64,000 nucleotides of DNA from Butyrivibrio sp. M55 (GCF_900116865.1 NZ_FPCD01000002.1:1-64000), one strand, 5' to 3'; counted from the stretch's first letter, positions 17,414 through 26,818 are shown. The notes: generated by a model not told the origin, from the sequence alone. Program-made: numbers and translations.

Positions 17414-17427
17414 GGAGTGAAAAAGAA

Positions 17428-18495
17428 ATGAAAAGGTTAATTGCAGGTGTTTTGGCACTGACCATGACTGTGCTGCTTATTGGTTGCGGCGCTAAGTCTG
17501 AAAAAAATGCGGAAGGAGACGGACTTACAGTAAAGATACTTAACAATAAGGAAAGCTTATGTCTGGCGCCTGTCCATATAGCCATAATAAACGGCTATTT
17601 TGATGAGGAGTTCGAGGCAATCGGCCAGAAATATGAAGTGGTAACTTCAAATATTGATACTATAACCGAGCAGATAACAAGCGGAGAGATAAATGCGGGA
17701 TACGGACTTACGGGAACGCTTATGCAGCCTATCTCAAACGGTCTTGCAATCTCTTTTGTAACGGGACTTCACAGAGGCTGCACGAAGTTCTATTCAAAGA
17801 ACGGTTCTGATGTAAAGAGTCTTGAAGATCTTAAAGGCAAGACAATCGGTGTTGCATCATTGTCTGATTCTGCGCCGATACAGCTTAAGAGAAAGCTGTT
17901 CAGCCTTGGATTTAAGGTAAACGGAAGCGATGCGGATATTCAGTTTGTGACATATGCGATGACAGACCTGCCGACAGCGCTTGATAACGGCGCGGTTGAC
18001 GCGATTGGAATACACGATCCCGTGGCATATAACGCTGAAAAGAACTACGACTTTATTAAGATACTTGATATAGGCGAGGATGAAGTCTTTTCACAGGAAT
18101 ATTGCTGCCAGGCTTACGTATCACAGGAGCTTATCGCAAAGAATCCAAAGGGTGCCGCTGCGTATGCAAGGGCAATCCAGAAGGCGGCTGCCTTTGTACA
18201 GGCGCTTCCCGATGAGGCTGCAAGGCTTCAGGTTGAGAACGGATATATGCCGTCCGAGAGCGATGACGATATTGTAAGATACGGCGAGATTCTTGCAAGT
18301 CTTAACTATGAACCTTCGGTAAAACTTGGAAGAGAGACCTTTAAAGCTTCATTTGACGATCTTCAAAAGACGGGAGATCTTGATCCTTCGCTCAATGCGG
18401 ATGAATTTACAAAGACTGTTTTCCCCGACCTTGAGGGAGTTCCGGAGTCATTTACTTATGATCCGGCAAGCAAGAAGTTTACGGAGAACAGCTAA
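17428..18495 (+). CDS. NitT/TauT-type ABC transporter substrate-binding lipoprotein
   Basis: 355 residues with a lipoprotein signal (lipobox LIGC, Cys about residue 20), so it should be tethered outside the membrane. It shows the NMT1/SsuA-like pattern: IAIINGYFDEEF near the N-terminus, a QITSGEINAGYG block, LEDLKGKTIGVASL, and TDLPTALDNGAVDAIGIHDP before the hinge. It starts 15 bases after the ATPase stop with an AAGGAGTG site. The ligand cannot be assigned. Its proximity to the DUF4418/FtsX genes behind it suggests a shared substrate class, but this is inference. Confidence 0.85.
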   Translation: MKRLIAGVLALTMTVLLIGCGAKSEKNAEGDGLTVKILNNKESLCLAPVHIAIINGYFDEEFEAIGQKYEVVTSNIDTITEQITSGEINAGYGLTGTLMQPISNGLAISFVTGLHRGCTKFYSKNGSDVKSLEDLKGKTIGVASLSDSAPIQLKRKLFSLGFKVNGSDADIQFVTYAMTDLPTALDNGAVDAIGIHDPVAYNAEKNYDFIKILDIGEDEVFSQEYCCQAYVSQELIAKNPKGAAAYARAIQKAAAFVQALPDEAARLQVENGYMPSESDDDIVRYGEILASLNYEPSVKLGRETFKASFDDLQKTGDLDPSLNADEFTKTVFPDLEGVPESFTYDPASKKFTENS

Positions 18496-18514
18496 AGAAA
18501 TGCGAATTTCGCGA

Positions 18515-18540
18515 GGGAAACGCTTTAACTTGCGTTTCCC
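18515..18540. other. Intercistronic hairpin
   Basis: GGGAAACGC (18515-18523) and GCGTTTCCC (18532-18540) form a 9-bp perfect stem with an 8-base loop between the binding-protein gene and the DUF4418-like gene. No T-run follows on the plus strand, so it is more likely an mRNA stability or processing element than a terminator. Confidence 0.5.
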
Positions 18541-18565
18541 AAATAAAAAAACGGGAGACTTGATT

Positions 18566-18979
18566 ATGAAATCGAAAGTGATTGTAAATATAGTAAGGGT
18601 GCTTATTTTTGTACTTATAATAACCGGAATATACACATTTGCGCATGTCTGCGGGGATATGGGGGATATGGAGGCAAAGTGCCATAAGACAAGAAGTTTC
18701 GCTGTAGCTGCAAGCATAGTACTCGGCGTTTTGGCGGCAGCTCAGATATTTATAAAGAACGGAATTGCGGAAAAAGTTGCATCTATAGTTCAGATTGTAG
18801 GAGGAATCTTTATTGCGCTTCTTCCTGTAGCGATAGCGCCTGTGTGCGATATGAAGACCATGCACTGCTACGTGTACACAAGGCCTTTCCTTGTTATAAC
18901 GGGTATTGTGCTTACAGGAGTTGCGGTTGTGGATAGTCTCATCGTATTAAGAGGTAAAAAGGATGGAAATCCTGCATAA
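18566..18979 (+). CDS. DUF4418-like small integral membrane protein
   Basis: 137 residues from the ATG at 18566 after ACGGGAGAC. Four hydrophobic segments are visible. Two short loops carry Cys/His/Met clusters: HVCGDMGDMEAKCHKTR after helix 1 and APVCDMKTMHCYVYTRP after helix 3. These could bind a soft metal or form disulfides. The pattern recalls the uncharacterized DUF4418 family; function is unknown. It overlaps the FtsX-type permease by 17 bases, so the two are translationally coupled. Confidence 0.6.
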   Translation: MKSKVIVNIVRVLIFVLIITGIYTFAHVCGDMGDMEAKCHKTRSFAVAASIVLGVLAAAQIFIKNGIAEKVASIVQIVGGIFIALLPVAIAPVCDMKTMHCYVYTRPFLVITGIVLTGVAVVDSLIVLRGKKDGNPA

Positions 18980-20135
18980 ACTTATTTTCAAAAGCATAAG
19001 CTCTAAACTTTATCGCAGCATCGGCCTGATTCTTATCGGGCTGGTGTTGTCTTTTGCAATGGTAATTATTTCGCTGACGGCATTTGGTATGGAACATGGC
19101 AGCAGGAACGCGGCAGAGCGCATGGGCGCTGATATTATCGTTGCACCGAAAGGGTACGGCGAGGATGTGGAAGGGATTCTTTTGACTACGAAAAAGAGCT
19201 TTTTTTACATGGATGCGTCTGTTGTTGAGGATATCTCAGGAATTGAAGGCGTGGAAGCTGTTTCTCCGCAGACATTTCTGATGACGCTTGATGCTTCATG
19301 CTGCGACCAGCCTGTCCAGATAGTCGGAATCGACATGGACAGTGATTTCGTCGTTACACCGTGGATAGATAAGAAGTACTTAAAGTCACTTGAAGATGGT
19401 GCGCTGATCGTCGGAAGCAAGGTGAATGCAACGAGCGGCGTATTTAAGATGTTTGGAAAAGAGTACCCGGTTGCGGCTTCGCTTGATGAGAGCGGTTCAT
19501 CCATGGACGCGACGGTTTTTGTAAACATTGACCGCATAGGCAATATCATGGAAGATGCGCAGAAAGCGGGGCAGGGCGTTATTGCGGAAGTTAATTCCAA
19601 AGACGTTTCTGTAGTTTGCATAAAGGTTTCTGATAAAGAGAAGATTCCTATTGTCGTTGCCAGGCTTTCAAGACTTCAAGACGTTGATATAGTTACGACA
19701 GAGAGCGTTTCGGCAAAACTTTTTTCCGGACTTAAGGATACGTACGTCGTTTATGCTGTTGTAATCGCGCTTATGGTGATCATCAGTGTATTCCTGCTGT
19801 TCATGATCCACTACATCACATTGAATGACAGGAAAAAGGAAGTTGAGATACTGCGTACGATAGGCATCGGAAGAAAGAAGATAAAGACATTTCTTATGTG
19901 TGAGGTATTGTGGACATCGGCGCCCGGAGCGTTAATAGGAACGGCGTTTGGCTTTCTTTCGTTTATCGTCCTGTTGCAGTTCATTGAAACAACCACGAAG
20001 ATTCCTTTTACAGCGCCGCGTTTAGGTGAAGAGGTTGCGGTTGTTATGGCGGTTTTTTTGCTTACAACGGTGCTTGGGCCTTTGTGCGCTTTTTTCAGCA
20101 TAAAAAAGTTATGTCCTGAGAATGTGTATTTATGA
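18963..20135 (+). CDS. FtsX/MacB-type ABC transporter permease
   Basis: 390 residues. One N-terminal membrane helix (LILIGLVLSFAMVII) is followed by an approximately 230-residue extracytoplasmic domain and three C-terminal helices. The latter include the FtsX block TLNDRKKEVEILRTIGIGRKKI that couples to the ATPase. This is the MacB/LolC architecture used for mechanotransmission or lipoprotein/peptide handling rather than classical import. It overlaps the upstream DUF4418-like gene and touches a possible upstream ATPase start (ATGA at 20132). The substrate is unknown. Confidence 0.82.
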   Translation: MEILHKLIFKSISSKLYRSIGLILIGLVLSFAMVIISLTAFGMEHGSRNAAERMGADIIVAPKGYGEDVEGILLTTKKSFFYMDASVVEDISGIEGVEAVSPQTFLMTLDASCCDQPVQIVGIDMDSDFVVTPWIDKKYLKSLEDGALIVGSKVNATSGVFKMFGKEYPVAASLDESGSSMDATVFVNIDRIGNIMEDAQKAGQGVIAEVNSKDVSVVCIKVSDKEKIPIVVARLSRLQDVDIVTTESVSAKLFSGLKDTYVVYAVVIALMVIISVFLLFMIHYITLNDRKKEVEILRTIGIGRKKIKTFLMCEVLWTSAPGALIGTAFGFLSFIVLLQFIETTTKIPFTAPRLGEEVAVVMAVFLLTTVLGPLCAFFSIKKLCPENVYL

Positions 20136-20221
20136 GGCGCATGATCTTTTTGGAGAAGTATCGAAAAAATAATAATGTTTACAAAAGTGAAGGACTGCGG
20201 TTTTATTTCGGAGAAGTAAGT

Positions 20222-20911
20222 ATGGATATCAGATTAGATGCGATAATTAAAAAGTATAAAAGAGATAAGCGTGAGTTCACGGTTCTGGGTGGCATCAATA
20301 CCACGCTGCCGCACGGGAAATTCACGGTTATAAGCGGCGACAGCGGTGTTGGTAAAAGCACGCTCCTTAATATAGTTGCAGGTCTCAGCAGGCCTACGGA
20401 AGGCAAGGTATATTACGGAGAAAAAGAGATCACGGCGCTTGGAGATGAAGAACTTTCGAAGCTCAGAACCGGATTTATGGGCGTTATGACTCAGAACTGT
20501 GAGCTTATCCCGTATCTGACGCTTGGCGAGAACCTAAAACTTGCCTGTGATATCGGAAGCGGAGAGGAGAAGCATAAAAAAGATTTGCCTGATGATAATG
20601 ATGATTCAGCAGGTCTTTTTGCTGAACTTCTTGCTGCTCTCGGACTTACGCATCTAAAAAACGAGTATCCGTCAAGTCTTTCAAGCGGCGAAATAAAGAG
20701 GGCCGCGATTGCCAGGACGCTGATCACCCGTCCGGAACTTGTCATCATGGATGAACCTACAGCCAATCTCGACCGCAAAAATGTCCGTGCTGTCCTGGAT
20801 CTTCTCAAACGCTTCAGCAAGAACGGAAGCACCGTTATTATCAGCTCTCACGAGCAGGAAGCGCTTCGGGAGGCGGATTATAATCTTGCACTTGAGTTTT
20901 GTGCGGATTAA
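20222..20911 (+). CDS. MacB/LolD-type ABC transporter ATP-binding protein
   Basis: 229 residues from the ATG at 20222 after GGAGAA; this start fits family length. A start at 20132, overlapping the permease stop, would add 30 residues and cannot be excluded. Walker A is GDSGVGKST, the signature LSSGEIKRAAIARTL (an unusual LSSGE in place of LSGGQ), Walker B LVIMDEPTANLD and H-loop ISSHEQEA. It forms a transporter with the preceding permease. Confidence 0.85.
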   Translation: MDIRLDAIIKKYKRDKREFTVLGGINTTLPHGKFTVISGDSGVGKSTLLNIVAGLSRPTEGKVYYGEKEITALGDEELSKLRTGFMGVMTQNCELIPYLTLGENLKLACDIGSGEEKHKKDLPDDNDDSAGLFAELLAALGLTHLKNEYPSSLSSGEIKRAAIARTLITRPELVIMDEPTANLDRKNVRAVLDLLKRFSKNGSTVIISSHEQEALREADYNLALEFCAD

Positions 20912-20950
20912 ATAAGTTTTATTAAAACTCACAAAAAAATATCCGTATGG

Positions 20951-20979
20951 TTGACAAGAAACGTCAAACAGAGTATAAG
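20951..20979 (+). promoter_or_regulatory. Sigma-A promoter of the 21038 lipoprotein gene
   Basis: TTGACA (20951-20956) and TATAAG (20974-20979) with a 17-base spacer, 58 bases before the ATG. Confidence 0.75.
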
Positions 20980-21037
20980 TGTATTAAGACGATTGATACA
21001 GTTGTTGATAAATATATTTTTTGGTGAGGAAAGAGAA

Positions 21038-21577
21038 ATGAGACAGAAAAGAATTACAGCAATTATGATGGCATCTGCAATGGTTTTTGCGCTTATGGGA
21101 TGCGGAAGCGGTTCAGCAGGAGCAATATCGACAGAAATAACGCAGGCAGATCCGTCTTTTGAATATAACGGAAAGACCGCTTCGTTTACGGATGATCCGC
21201 AGACTGTTGTGGAGGCTATAAAGTCTGTTGCGGAATTGGCTGATGAAGTAGATGGCGCAGAGTCAAGCGGAAAAACTTATGATTTCGATAAAAACGGAGA
21301 AAACTATAACTTGTCTATATCGACATCTGCCGATGAAGGAAGTGAAATTATCGGTTCAATGCTTGTTAACGGCGGCGAATTTAAGACTTCAAAAGGAATC
21401 GGTATAGGAAGCAAGGCAGAAGAGGTAGAGGCAGCTTATGGCAATCCTAATGAGAGGACTAAGCTTAAAAAAGAAGAAATATATGCATACAAATGCGACG
21501 GTTATAGCTTTAGCTTCACAATAAAAGGCGGTCAGGTAAAAAGCATTTTGTACAGTAACTCAAATTTCCACGGATAA
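21038..21577 (+). CDS. Lipoprotein of unknown function
   Basis: 179 residues from the ATG at 21038, after GAGGAAAGAG. The signal ends at a lipobox (FALMGC, Cys about residue 23). The mature part has a GIGIGSKAEEVEAAYGNPNE stretch, resembling the repeat unit of small secreted proteins with a BLIP/SmpA-like fold that often begin 'G.t..ev...G.P'. No enzyme motif. It has its own promoter and terminator, so it is a single-gene unit; function unknown. Confidence 0.75.
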   Translation: MRQKRITAIMMASAMVFALMGCGSGSAGAISTEITQADPSFEYNGKTASFTDDPQTVVEAIKSVAELADEVDGAESSGKTYDFDKNGENYNLSISTSADEGSEIIGSMLVNGGEFKTSKGIGIGSKAEEVEAAYGNPNERTKLKKEEIYAYKCDGYSFSFTIKGGQVKSILYSNSNFHG

Positions 21578-21595
21578 GTGATAATTAGTTGATAT

Positions 21596-21625
21596 GCAGC
21601 TACAGAACTCCTGTAGCTGCTTTTT
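21596..21625 (+). terminator. Intrinsic terminator after the lipoprotein gene
   Basis: GCAGCTACAG (21596-21605) and CTGTAGCTGC (21611-21620) form a perfect 10-bp stem with a 5-base loop, followed by TTTTT. Confidence 0.9.
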
Positions 21626-21637
21626 ATATGTAGAAAG

Positions 21638-21666
21638 TTGAATAGTTTATGCAAATCTGTTACAAT
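21638..21666 (+). promoter_or_regulatory. Sigma-A promoter of secA
   Basis: TTGAAT (21638-21643) and TACAAT (21661-21666) with a 17-base spacer, 64 bases before the secA ATG. Confidence 0.7.
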
Positions 21667-21688
21667 GTACAACGGACTTTTGCTAAAT

Positions 21689-21713
21689 AAAAGGGGTCAG
21701 TATACCCTTTTTT
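21689..21713 (+). promoter_or_regulatory. Leader hairpin before secA (possible attenuator)
   Basis: AAAAGGGGT and ACCCTTTTTT form a short stem ending in a T-run, 17 bases before the secA start. This is the shape of a weak terminator. A similar hairpin precedes rpsL (54840-54863). Confidence 0.45.
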
Positions 21714-21729
21714 AGGGAGAAATAAAGAG

Positions 21730-24294
21730 ATGAGTATTATTAACAAAATAATAGGAACACATAGTGAGAGGGAGCTTAAGAGGATCCGTAGCACGGTTGA
21801 CTCTATAGAGGCTATGAGGCCTATAATGCAGTCTTTGTCAGATGAGGAACTTAGAGGAAAGACTGAAGAATTTAAAAAGAGACTTGCCGAGGGCGCAACA
21901 CTTGATGACATCATGCCTGAGGCATATGCAGTTGTTCGTGAAGCAGGTAAACGTGTACTTGGAATGGAACACTTCAGAGTACAGCTCATTGGTGGAGTTA
22001 TCTTGCACCAGGGCCGTATCGCAGAGATGAGAACAGGTGAAGGTAAGACACTCGTAGCCACACTTCCTTCATATCTGGATGCACTTGAAGGAAAGGGCGT
22101 AAACGTCGTTACAGTAAATGATTATCTTGCAAAGCGTGATGCTGAGTGGATGGGTAAGATTCATGAATTCCTCGGACTTACTGTCGGTGTTGTACTTAAC
22201 AGCATGAATTCTGAGGAAAGAAGAGCAGCTTACGCTTGTGATATTACATATGTTACAAACAACGAGCTCGGTTTTGACTATCTTCGTGACAACATGGCTA
22301 TCTATAAGGAACAGTGCGTTCTTCGCGGACTTAACTACGCGATCATCGATGAGATTGACTCAATCCTTATCGACGAAGCAAGAACACCCCTTATTATTTC
22401 AGGCCAGTCTGATAAGTCCACAAAGCTCTACGAGGCTTGCGACATTCTTGCAAAGCAGATGACCAGAGGTGAAGACATGGAAGACCTCTCAAAGATGGAT
22501 GCCATCATGGGCATTGAGAGAGAGGAAACAGGTGACTTCATCGTAAATGAGAAGGACAAGATCGTTAACCTTACCGAGCAGGGTGTTGCCAAGGTTGAGA
22601 AGTTCTTCCATATCGAGAACCTTGCAGATCCCGAGAACCTCGAGATTCAGCACAACATTATCCTTGCTCTCAGAGCAAATAACTTAATGCAGAGAGACCA
22701 CGACTACATCGTTCAGAACGATGAGGTTCTTATCGTTGATGAGTTTACAGGTCGTGTTATGCCGGGACGTCGTTATTCAGACGGACTTCACCAGGCTATA
22801 GAAGCAAAAGAGCATGTTAAAGTTAAGAGAGAGTCCAAGACTCTTGCAACTATCACATTCCAGAACTTCTTTAACAAGTTTGAAAAGAAATGTGGTATGA
22901 CAGGTACTGCTCTTACAGAAGAAAGAGAATTCCGTGATATCTACGGAATGGACGTTATTGAGATTCCTACAAACGAGCCTGTTATCCGTAAGGATCTTCA
23001 GGATGCAATGTACAAGACCAAGAAAGAGAAACTCAAGGCTATCTGTGATGCTGTAGAAGAGGCACACAAGAAGGGACAGCCTGTTCTTGTAGGTACAATT
23101 ACAATCGAGGCTTCGGAAGAACTCAGTAAGCTCCTTAAAAAGAGAGGAATCCAGCATCAGGTACTTAATGCGAAGTTCCATGAGATGGAAGCTGAGATCG
23201 TTGCTGAGGCAGGTAAGCACGGCGCTGTAACAATCGCTACAAACATGGCGGGCCGTGGTACCGATATTAAGCTTGATGAAGAAGCAAAGGCAGCAGGTGG
23301 ACTTAAGATAATCGGAACAGAGAGACACGAGAGTAGACGTATCGATAACCAGCTCCGCGGACGTTCAGGACGTCAGGGAGATCCCGGTGAATCTAAGTTC
23401 TATCTTTCACTTGAAGATAATCTTATGAGACTCTTTGGTTCAGAGAGACTTATTGCTATGTTTAATGCGCTCAAAATTCCCGATGGTCAGGAAATCGAGC
23501 ATTCATCACTTTCTAAGGCTATTGAGACCGCACAGAAGAAGATTGAGTCAAACAACTACGGAATCAGAAAGAACCTTCTTGAGTACGATCAGGTTAACAA
23601 TGAGCAGAGAGAGATTATTTATGCTGAGCGTAAGAAAGTTCTCAACGGAGAATCCATGAGGGATGCTATTTACAAGATGATCACGGATATCGTTGAATCA
23701 TCTGTTGAGACTGTTGTCGGCGAGGAGAATGATTCAGATAATTGGGATTTCAACGAGCTCAATGAGATCCTCCTTCCTACAATTCCTCTTAAGAAGATCA
23801 ACAGAGGACGTATTGATAATCTTACAAAGTCAGGTCTTATCCAGCAGCTCAAGGAAGAGGCCGTTAAACTCTATGAGGCTAAGGAAGCAGAATTCCCTGA
23901 GCCCGAGACAATAAGAGAGATTGAGCGAGTAATTCTTTTGAAAGTAATCGACAGAAAGTGGATGGATCACATTGACGATATGGATCAGCTTCGTCAGGGA
24001 ATCGGCCTTCAGGCATACGGCCAGAGAGATCCTAAGCTTGAGTACAAGCTCGCAGGTTACGAGATGTTTGATGATATGACTAAGGGAATCAAGGAAGATG
24101 CAGTCAGACTTCTTTTCCATGTTCATATCGAAGAGAAGGTAGAGCGTGAGCAGGTTGCCAAGGTTACAGGAACAAACAAGGATGATTCAGCTCAGAAGGC
24201 TCCCGTTAAGAGAGTCGAAGCCAAGGTTTATCCCAATGATCCCTGCCCTTGCGGAAGCGGCAAGAAATATAAGAATTGTTGCGGCAGGGTATAA
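21730..24294 (+). CDS. secA: Preprotein translocase ATPase SecA
   Basis: 854 residues. SecA drives export of unfolded preproteins through SecYEG. The first nucleotide-binding domain has MRTGEGKTL (Walker A) and [19 protein letters not shown] (Walker B/DEAD). The preprotein cross-linking region and second NBD ([25 protein letters not shown]) follow. The last 20 residues hold the zinc-binding [13 protein letters not shown] tail that contacts SecB/lipids. Full normal length. It is followed 69 bases later by prfB, a common Firmicute pairing. Confidence 0.97.
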   Translation: MSIINKIIGTHSERELKRIRSTVDSIEAMRPIMQSLSDEELRGKTEEFKKRLAEGATLDDIMPEAYAVVREAGKRVLGMEHFRVQLIGGVILHQGRIAEMRTGEGKTLVATLPSYLDALEGKGVNVVTVNDYLAKRDAEWMGKIHEFLGLTVGVVLNSMNSEERRAAYACDITYVTNNELGFDYLRDNMAIYKEQCVLRGLNYAIIDEIDSILIDEARTPLIISGQSDKSTKLYEACDILAKQMTRGEDMEDLSKMDAIMGIEREETGDFIVNEKDKIVNLTEQGVAKVEKFFHIENLADPENLEIQHNIILALRANNLMQRDHDYIVQNDEVLIVDEFTGRVMPGRRYSDGLHQAIEAKEHVKVKRESKTLATITFQNFFNKFEKKCGMTGTALTEEREFRDIYGMDVIEIPTNEPVIRKDLQDAMYKTKKEKLKAICDAVEEAHKKGQPVLVGTITIEASEELSKLLKKRGIQHQVLNAKFHEMEAEIVAEAGKHGAVTIATNMAGRGTDIKLDEEAKAAGGLKIIGTERHESRRIDNQLRGRSGRQGDPGESKFYLSLEDNLMRLFGSERLIAMFNALKIPDGQEIEHSSLSKAIETAQKKIESNNYGIRKNLLEYDQVNNEQREIIYAERKKVLNGESMRDAIYKMITDIVESSVETVVGEENDSDNWDFNELNEILLPTIPLKKINRGRIDNLTKSGLIQQLKEEAVKLYEAKEAEFPEPETIREIERVILLKVIDRKWMDHIDDMDQLRQGIGLQAYGQRDPKLEYKLAGYEMFDDMTKGIKEDAVRLLFHVHIEEKVEREQVAKVTGTNKDDSAQKAPVKRVEAKVYPNDPCPCGSGKKYKNCCGRV

Positions 24295-24363
24295 GTGATA
24301 CGTTTTGGCAAAAGAAATACCGATGAAATCAAACGTATCGCGAATAGGACATAGGAGAACACA

Positions 24364-25506
24364 ATGGTAATACTTGATCAAATGAAAGTTGAAATTCAGA
24401 ATCTCAGAGGCACTCTTGAAGAAGTGACAGCGTCTCTTGATCTGGATAATAAGAAAAAGATAATAGAAGAGCTCAGCCGTGAGATGGAGGAGCCCGGATT
24501 TTGGGATAATGCCGAGAAGGCAAACAAGAAGACAAAAGATCTTAAGAACATGCAGGATCTTGTTGCAGGGATCGATCAGCTCAACAAGCAGTACGGAGAC
24601 ATAATCGACCTCATCGATATGCAGAACGCAGAGGGTGTTGACGATGATGATATGGCAGCAGAGATCAGATCTGAGCTTGATGATTTTGAGAATACTCTCG
24701 AGAATATCAGAATCAGCAATCTTCTTAACCAGCCTTATGACAAATATGATGTAATTCTCAGACTTAACGCCGGTGCAGGCGGAACAGAGGCTTGCGACTG
24801 GGCAAGCATGCTCTATCGTATGTACACAAGATGGGCAGAAAGAAAAGGATTCACAACCGAAGTTCTCGATCTTCTTGACGGAGACGAAGCAGGTATCAAA
24901 TCTGTTACATTCCAGATTTCGGGAACAAATGCGTATGGACTTCTTAAGTCTGAGCACGGTGTTCACAGACTTGTTCGTATCAGCCCTTTCAATGCACAGG
25001 CTAAGAGACAGACTTCTTTCGTATCATGTGATGTAATGCCTGATATCGAGGAAGATGTTGATATCGAGATTAACCCTGATGACCTCAGGATTGACACTTA
25101 TCGTTCAAGTGGTGCCGGCGGACAGCACATTAACAAGACTTCATCCGCTGTTCGTATCACTCACATTCCTACAGGTGTTGTAGTTGCCTGCCAGAATGAG
25201 CGTTCACAGTTCCAGAACAAGGACAAGGCTATGCAGATGCTCAAAGCAAAGCTCTTTATCATGAAGCAGGAGGAGAATCAGGCTAAGCTTGACGGAATCC
25301 GTGGAGAGGTAAAAGACAATGCTTGGGGAAGCCAGATACGTTCTTACGTGCTTCAGCCTTACACAATGGTAAATGACACACGTACAGGCTTTAAGGCATC
25401 AAACGCAGACGGCGTACTTGACGGAGAACTCGATCCGTTCATCAATGCATACCTCAAGTGGCTCGCAACCGGCGGAAAGCCTGTTGGGGATACATCGGAA
25501 GAGTAA
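24364..25506 (+). CDS. prfB: Peptide chain release factor 2, without programmed frameshift
   Basis: 380 residues. RF2 recognises UGA/UAA: the anticodon-like SPF (RISPFNAQ) and the catalytic GGQ (SGAGGQHIN) are both present. In many bacteria prfB needs a +1 frameshift at an in-frame UGA about 25 codons in. Here the corresponding site reads TCT CTT GAT (about 24433-24441) and the gene is one continuous frame, so autoregulation by frameshifting is absent. The ATG at 24364 has ATAGGAGAAC in front. It is co-directional with secA. Confidence 0.95.
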   Translation: MVILDQMKVEIQNLRGTLEEVTASLDLDNKKKIIEELSREMEEPGFWDNAEKANKKTKDLKNMQDLVAGIDQLNKQYGDIIDLIDMQNAEGVDDDDMAAEIRSELDDFENTLENIRISNLLNQPYDKYDVILRLNAGAGGTEACDWASMLYRMYTRWAERKGFTTEVLDLLDGDEAGIKSVTFQISGTNAYGLLKSEHGVHRLVRISPFNAQAKRQTSFVSCDVMPDIEEDVDIEINPDDLRIDTYRSSGAGGQHINKTSSAVRITHIPTGVVVACQNERSQFQNKDKAMQMLKAKLFIMKQEENQAKLDGIRGEVKDNAWGSQIRSYVLQPYTMVNDTRTGFKASNADGVLDGELDPFINAYLKWLATGGKPVGDTSEE

Positions 25507-25530
25507 AGAGTTTACACAGCTATAAAATAC

Positions 25531-25668
25531 AAAATCATAGTATATAAGAGTTTCAGGGACGCTTGCGCTCCCCTCGCTTCGTAGCGGTACTAATGCCACA
25601 AAAGACGTGGCATAAGTACCGACGAGCTCAGAGGCCCATTCAACTCTTATATACTATGATTTTTTACG
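25531..25668. repeat. Nested perfect palindromes (133 bp) ending in a T-run
   Basis: Outer arms 25531-25552 and 25642-25663 are perfect 22-bp inverted repeats. Inside, 25587-25599 and 25607-25619 pair over 13 bp with one mismatch around a 7-base loop. The right outer arm runs into TTTTTT, so it could act as the prfB terminator. The size and nesting are more than a terminator needs, suggesting a small mobile repeat or structured RNA. Confidence 0.75.
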
Positions 25669-25735
25669 TTGTAGAAGGTGCTAAAATATATACCTCTGCC
25701 CTTTCGATTACGTCCCCTTCCCCACGACCTACCGC

Positions 25736-26818
25736 TTACACCACAACAACACTGTTGCGGCCGGAGTTCTTGGCTTTGGTGAGGGCGTTATTTACGTTCT
25801 GAATGGTCTTGGAGAAGTCGCCGGTGTATTTGGAGACTCCGACGGAAATGGTGAACGGAACGGGGGAGTCTTCGGCTTTTTCTATGTCTTGGCGGAATTG
25901 CTCCATGCGGGCGCAGGCGTTGTTGATGTCACATTTTTTGAATATGACGATGAACTCTTCGCCGCCGAAGCGGATAACGTAGTCGTCGGAATGAGTTTCT
26001 TTTGAGAGTTTCTGACCCATGTAAAGGAGGGTGAGGTCGCCTGTGTAGTGGCCGTGATCGTCGTTTAGTTTCTTGAAATTATCTATGTCGAGCATTGCGA
26101 TCGCAATGGGCTCTTCCATATTTATGAGAGCGTTTTTCGTGACAATTTTTTCCAAAAGATGTCTGTTGTAAACCTGGGTGAGCGGATCTGTGATCATTGC
26201 AAGCTCAAGTTTCTGGCTGAGTCTGTAGTGGTCGAGATATATGAAGGTTAGGATCGCGTGTGAGAAGATTACTGCAAGTCCGCACGGGATCGTGAGTATG
26301 ATTATAACGGGAAGATTTTCGTAGTGAATAATAAAGTGTGAGATAAGGATCTCAATCAAGAAAACGATATATGAAAAAATTATCTCCCTTAGTCTTGCCA
26401 CAAAGCCCACAATAAGAAAGATGAGATTCATTATGAGGAAGAACTCACTTGCGAGGGTTTTGATGCCGAGGGCATAAGTTGTAAATATGGTGGCAACAAT
26501 AATGGAATGAACAAGAAAGTAGTCTGCCGTTAGTATGGCTGTTCTGCTGTGAAAGAAATGGAGCGATACAAGGAACAACAAAAGGATACCCAATACCGTT
26601 AGCCTCGGTATGAGCGTGGGAATAATACTGCCGTTAAGCAGATAATCGGGAACTATGTAAAAAACTGAAAGAATAGTTCCGACTACCAGGCATACCCATA
26701 CATACTCCTGATAGTAGTCGCACTTTGACTGATAGAAGTCCGCTAAATCGTCTTTGGTCATAGTGCGATAATCTTTGTATCGATTGATTGACGTTTTGAC
26801 GTTTGCGAATATTCTCAT
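25736..26818 (-). CDS. Membrane-bound diguanylate cyclase (GGDEF domain)
   Basis: 360 residues from the ATG at 26818, 8 bases after GGAGA; an ATG at 26824 is too close to that site. About six hydrophobic segments (residues 40-195) form the membrane sensor part. A GGDEF domain follows, with the active motif RFGGEEF and the upstream DIDNFKKLNDDHGH metal/substrate region. The position of the inhibitory RxxD site reads HSDD, so product inhibition is probably lost. It should make cyclic di-GMP, linking an envelope signal to surface behaviour. It is transcribed toward prfB and shares the palindromic region at its 3' side. Confidence 0.88.
   Translation of the reverse strand: MRIFANVKTSINRYKDYRTMTKDDLADFYQSKCDYYQEYVWVCLVVGTILSVFYIVPDYLLNGSIIPTLIPRLTVLGILLLFLVSLHFFHSRTAILTADYFLVHSIIVATIFTTYALGIKTLASEFFLIMNLIFLIVGFVARLREIIFSYIVFLIEILISHFIIHYENLPVIIILTIPCGLAVIFSHAILTFIYLDHYRLSQKLELAMITDPLTQVYNRHLLEKIVTKNALINMEEPIAIAMLDIDNFKKLNDDHGHYTGDLTLLYMGQKLSKETHSDDYVIRFGGEEFIVIFKKCDINNACARMEQFRQDIEKAEDSPVPFTISVGVSKYTGDFSKTIQNVNNALTKAKNSGRNSVVVV

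Noticed and set aside
24364..24450. Programmed frameshift in prfB
   Set aside because: The gene is continuous and the in-frame UGA is absent.
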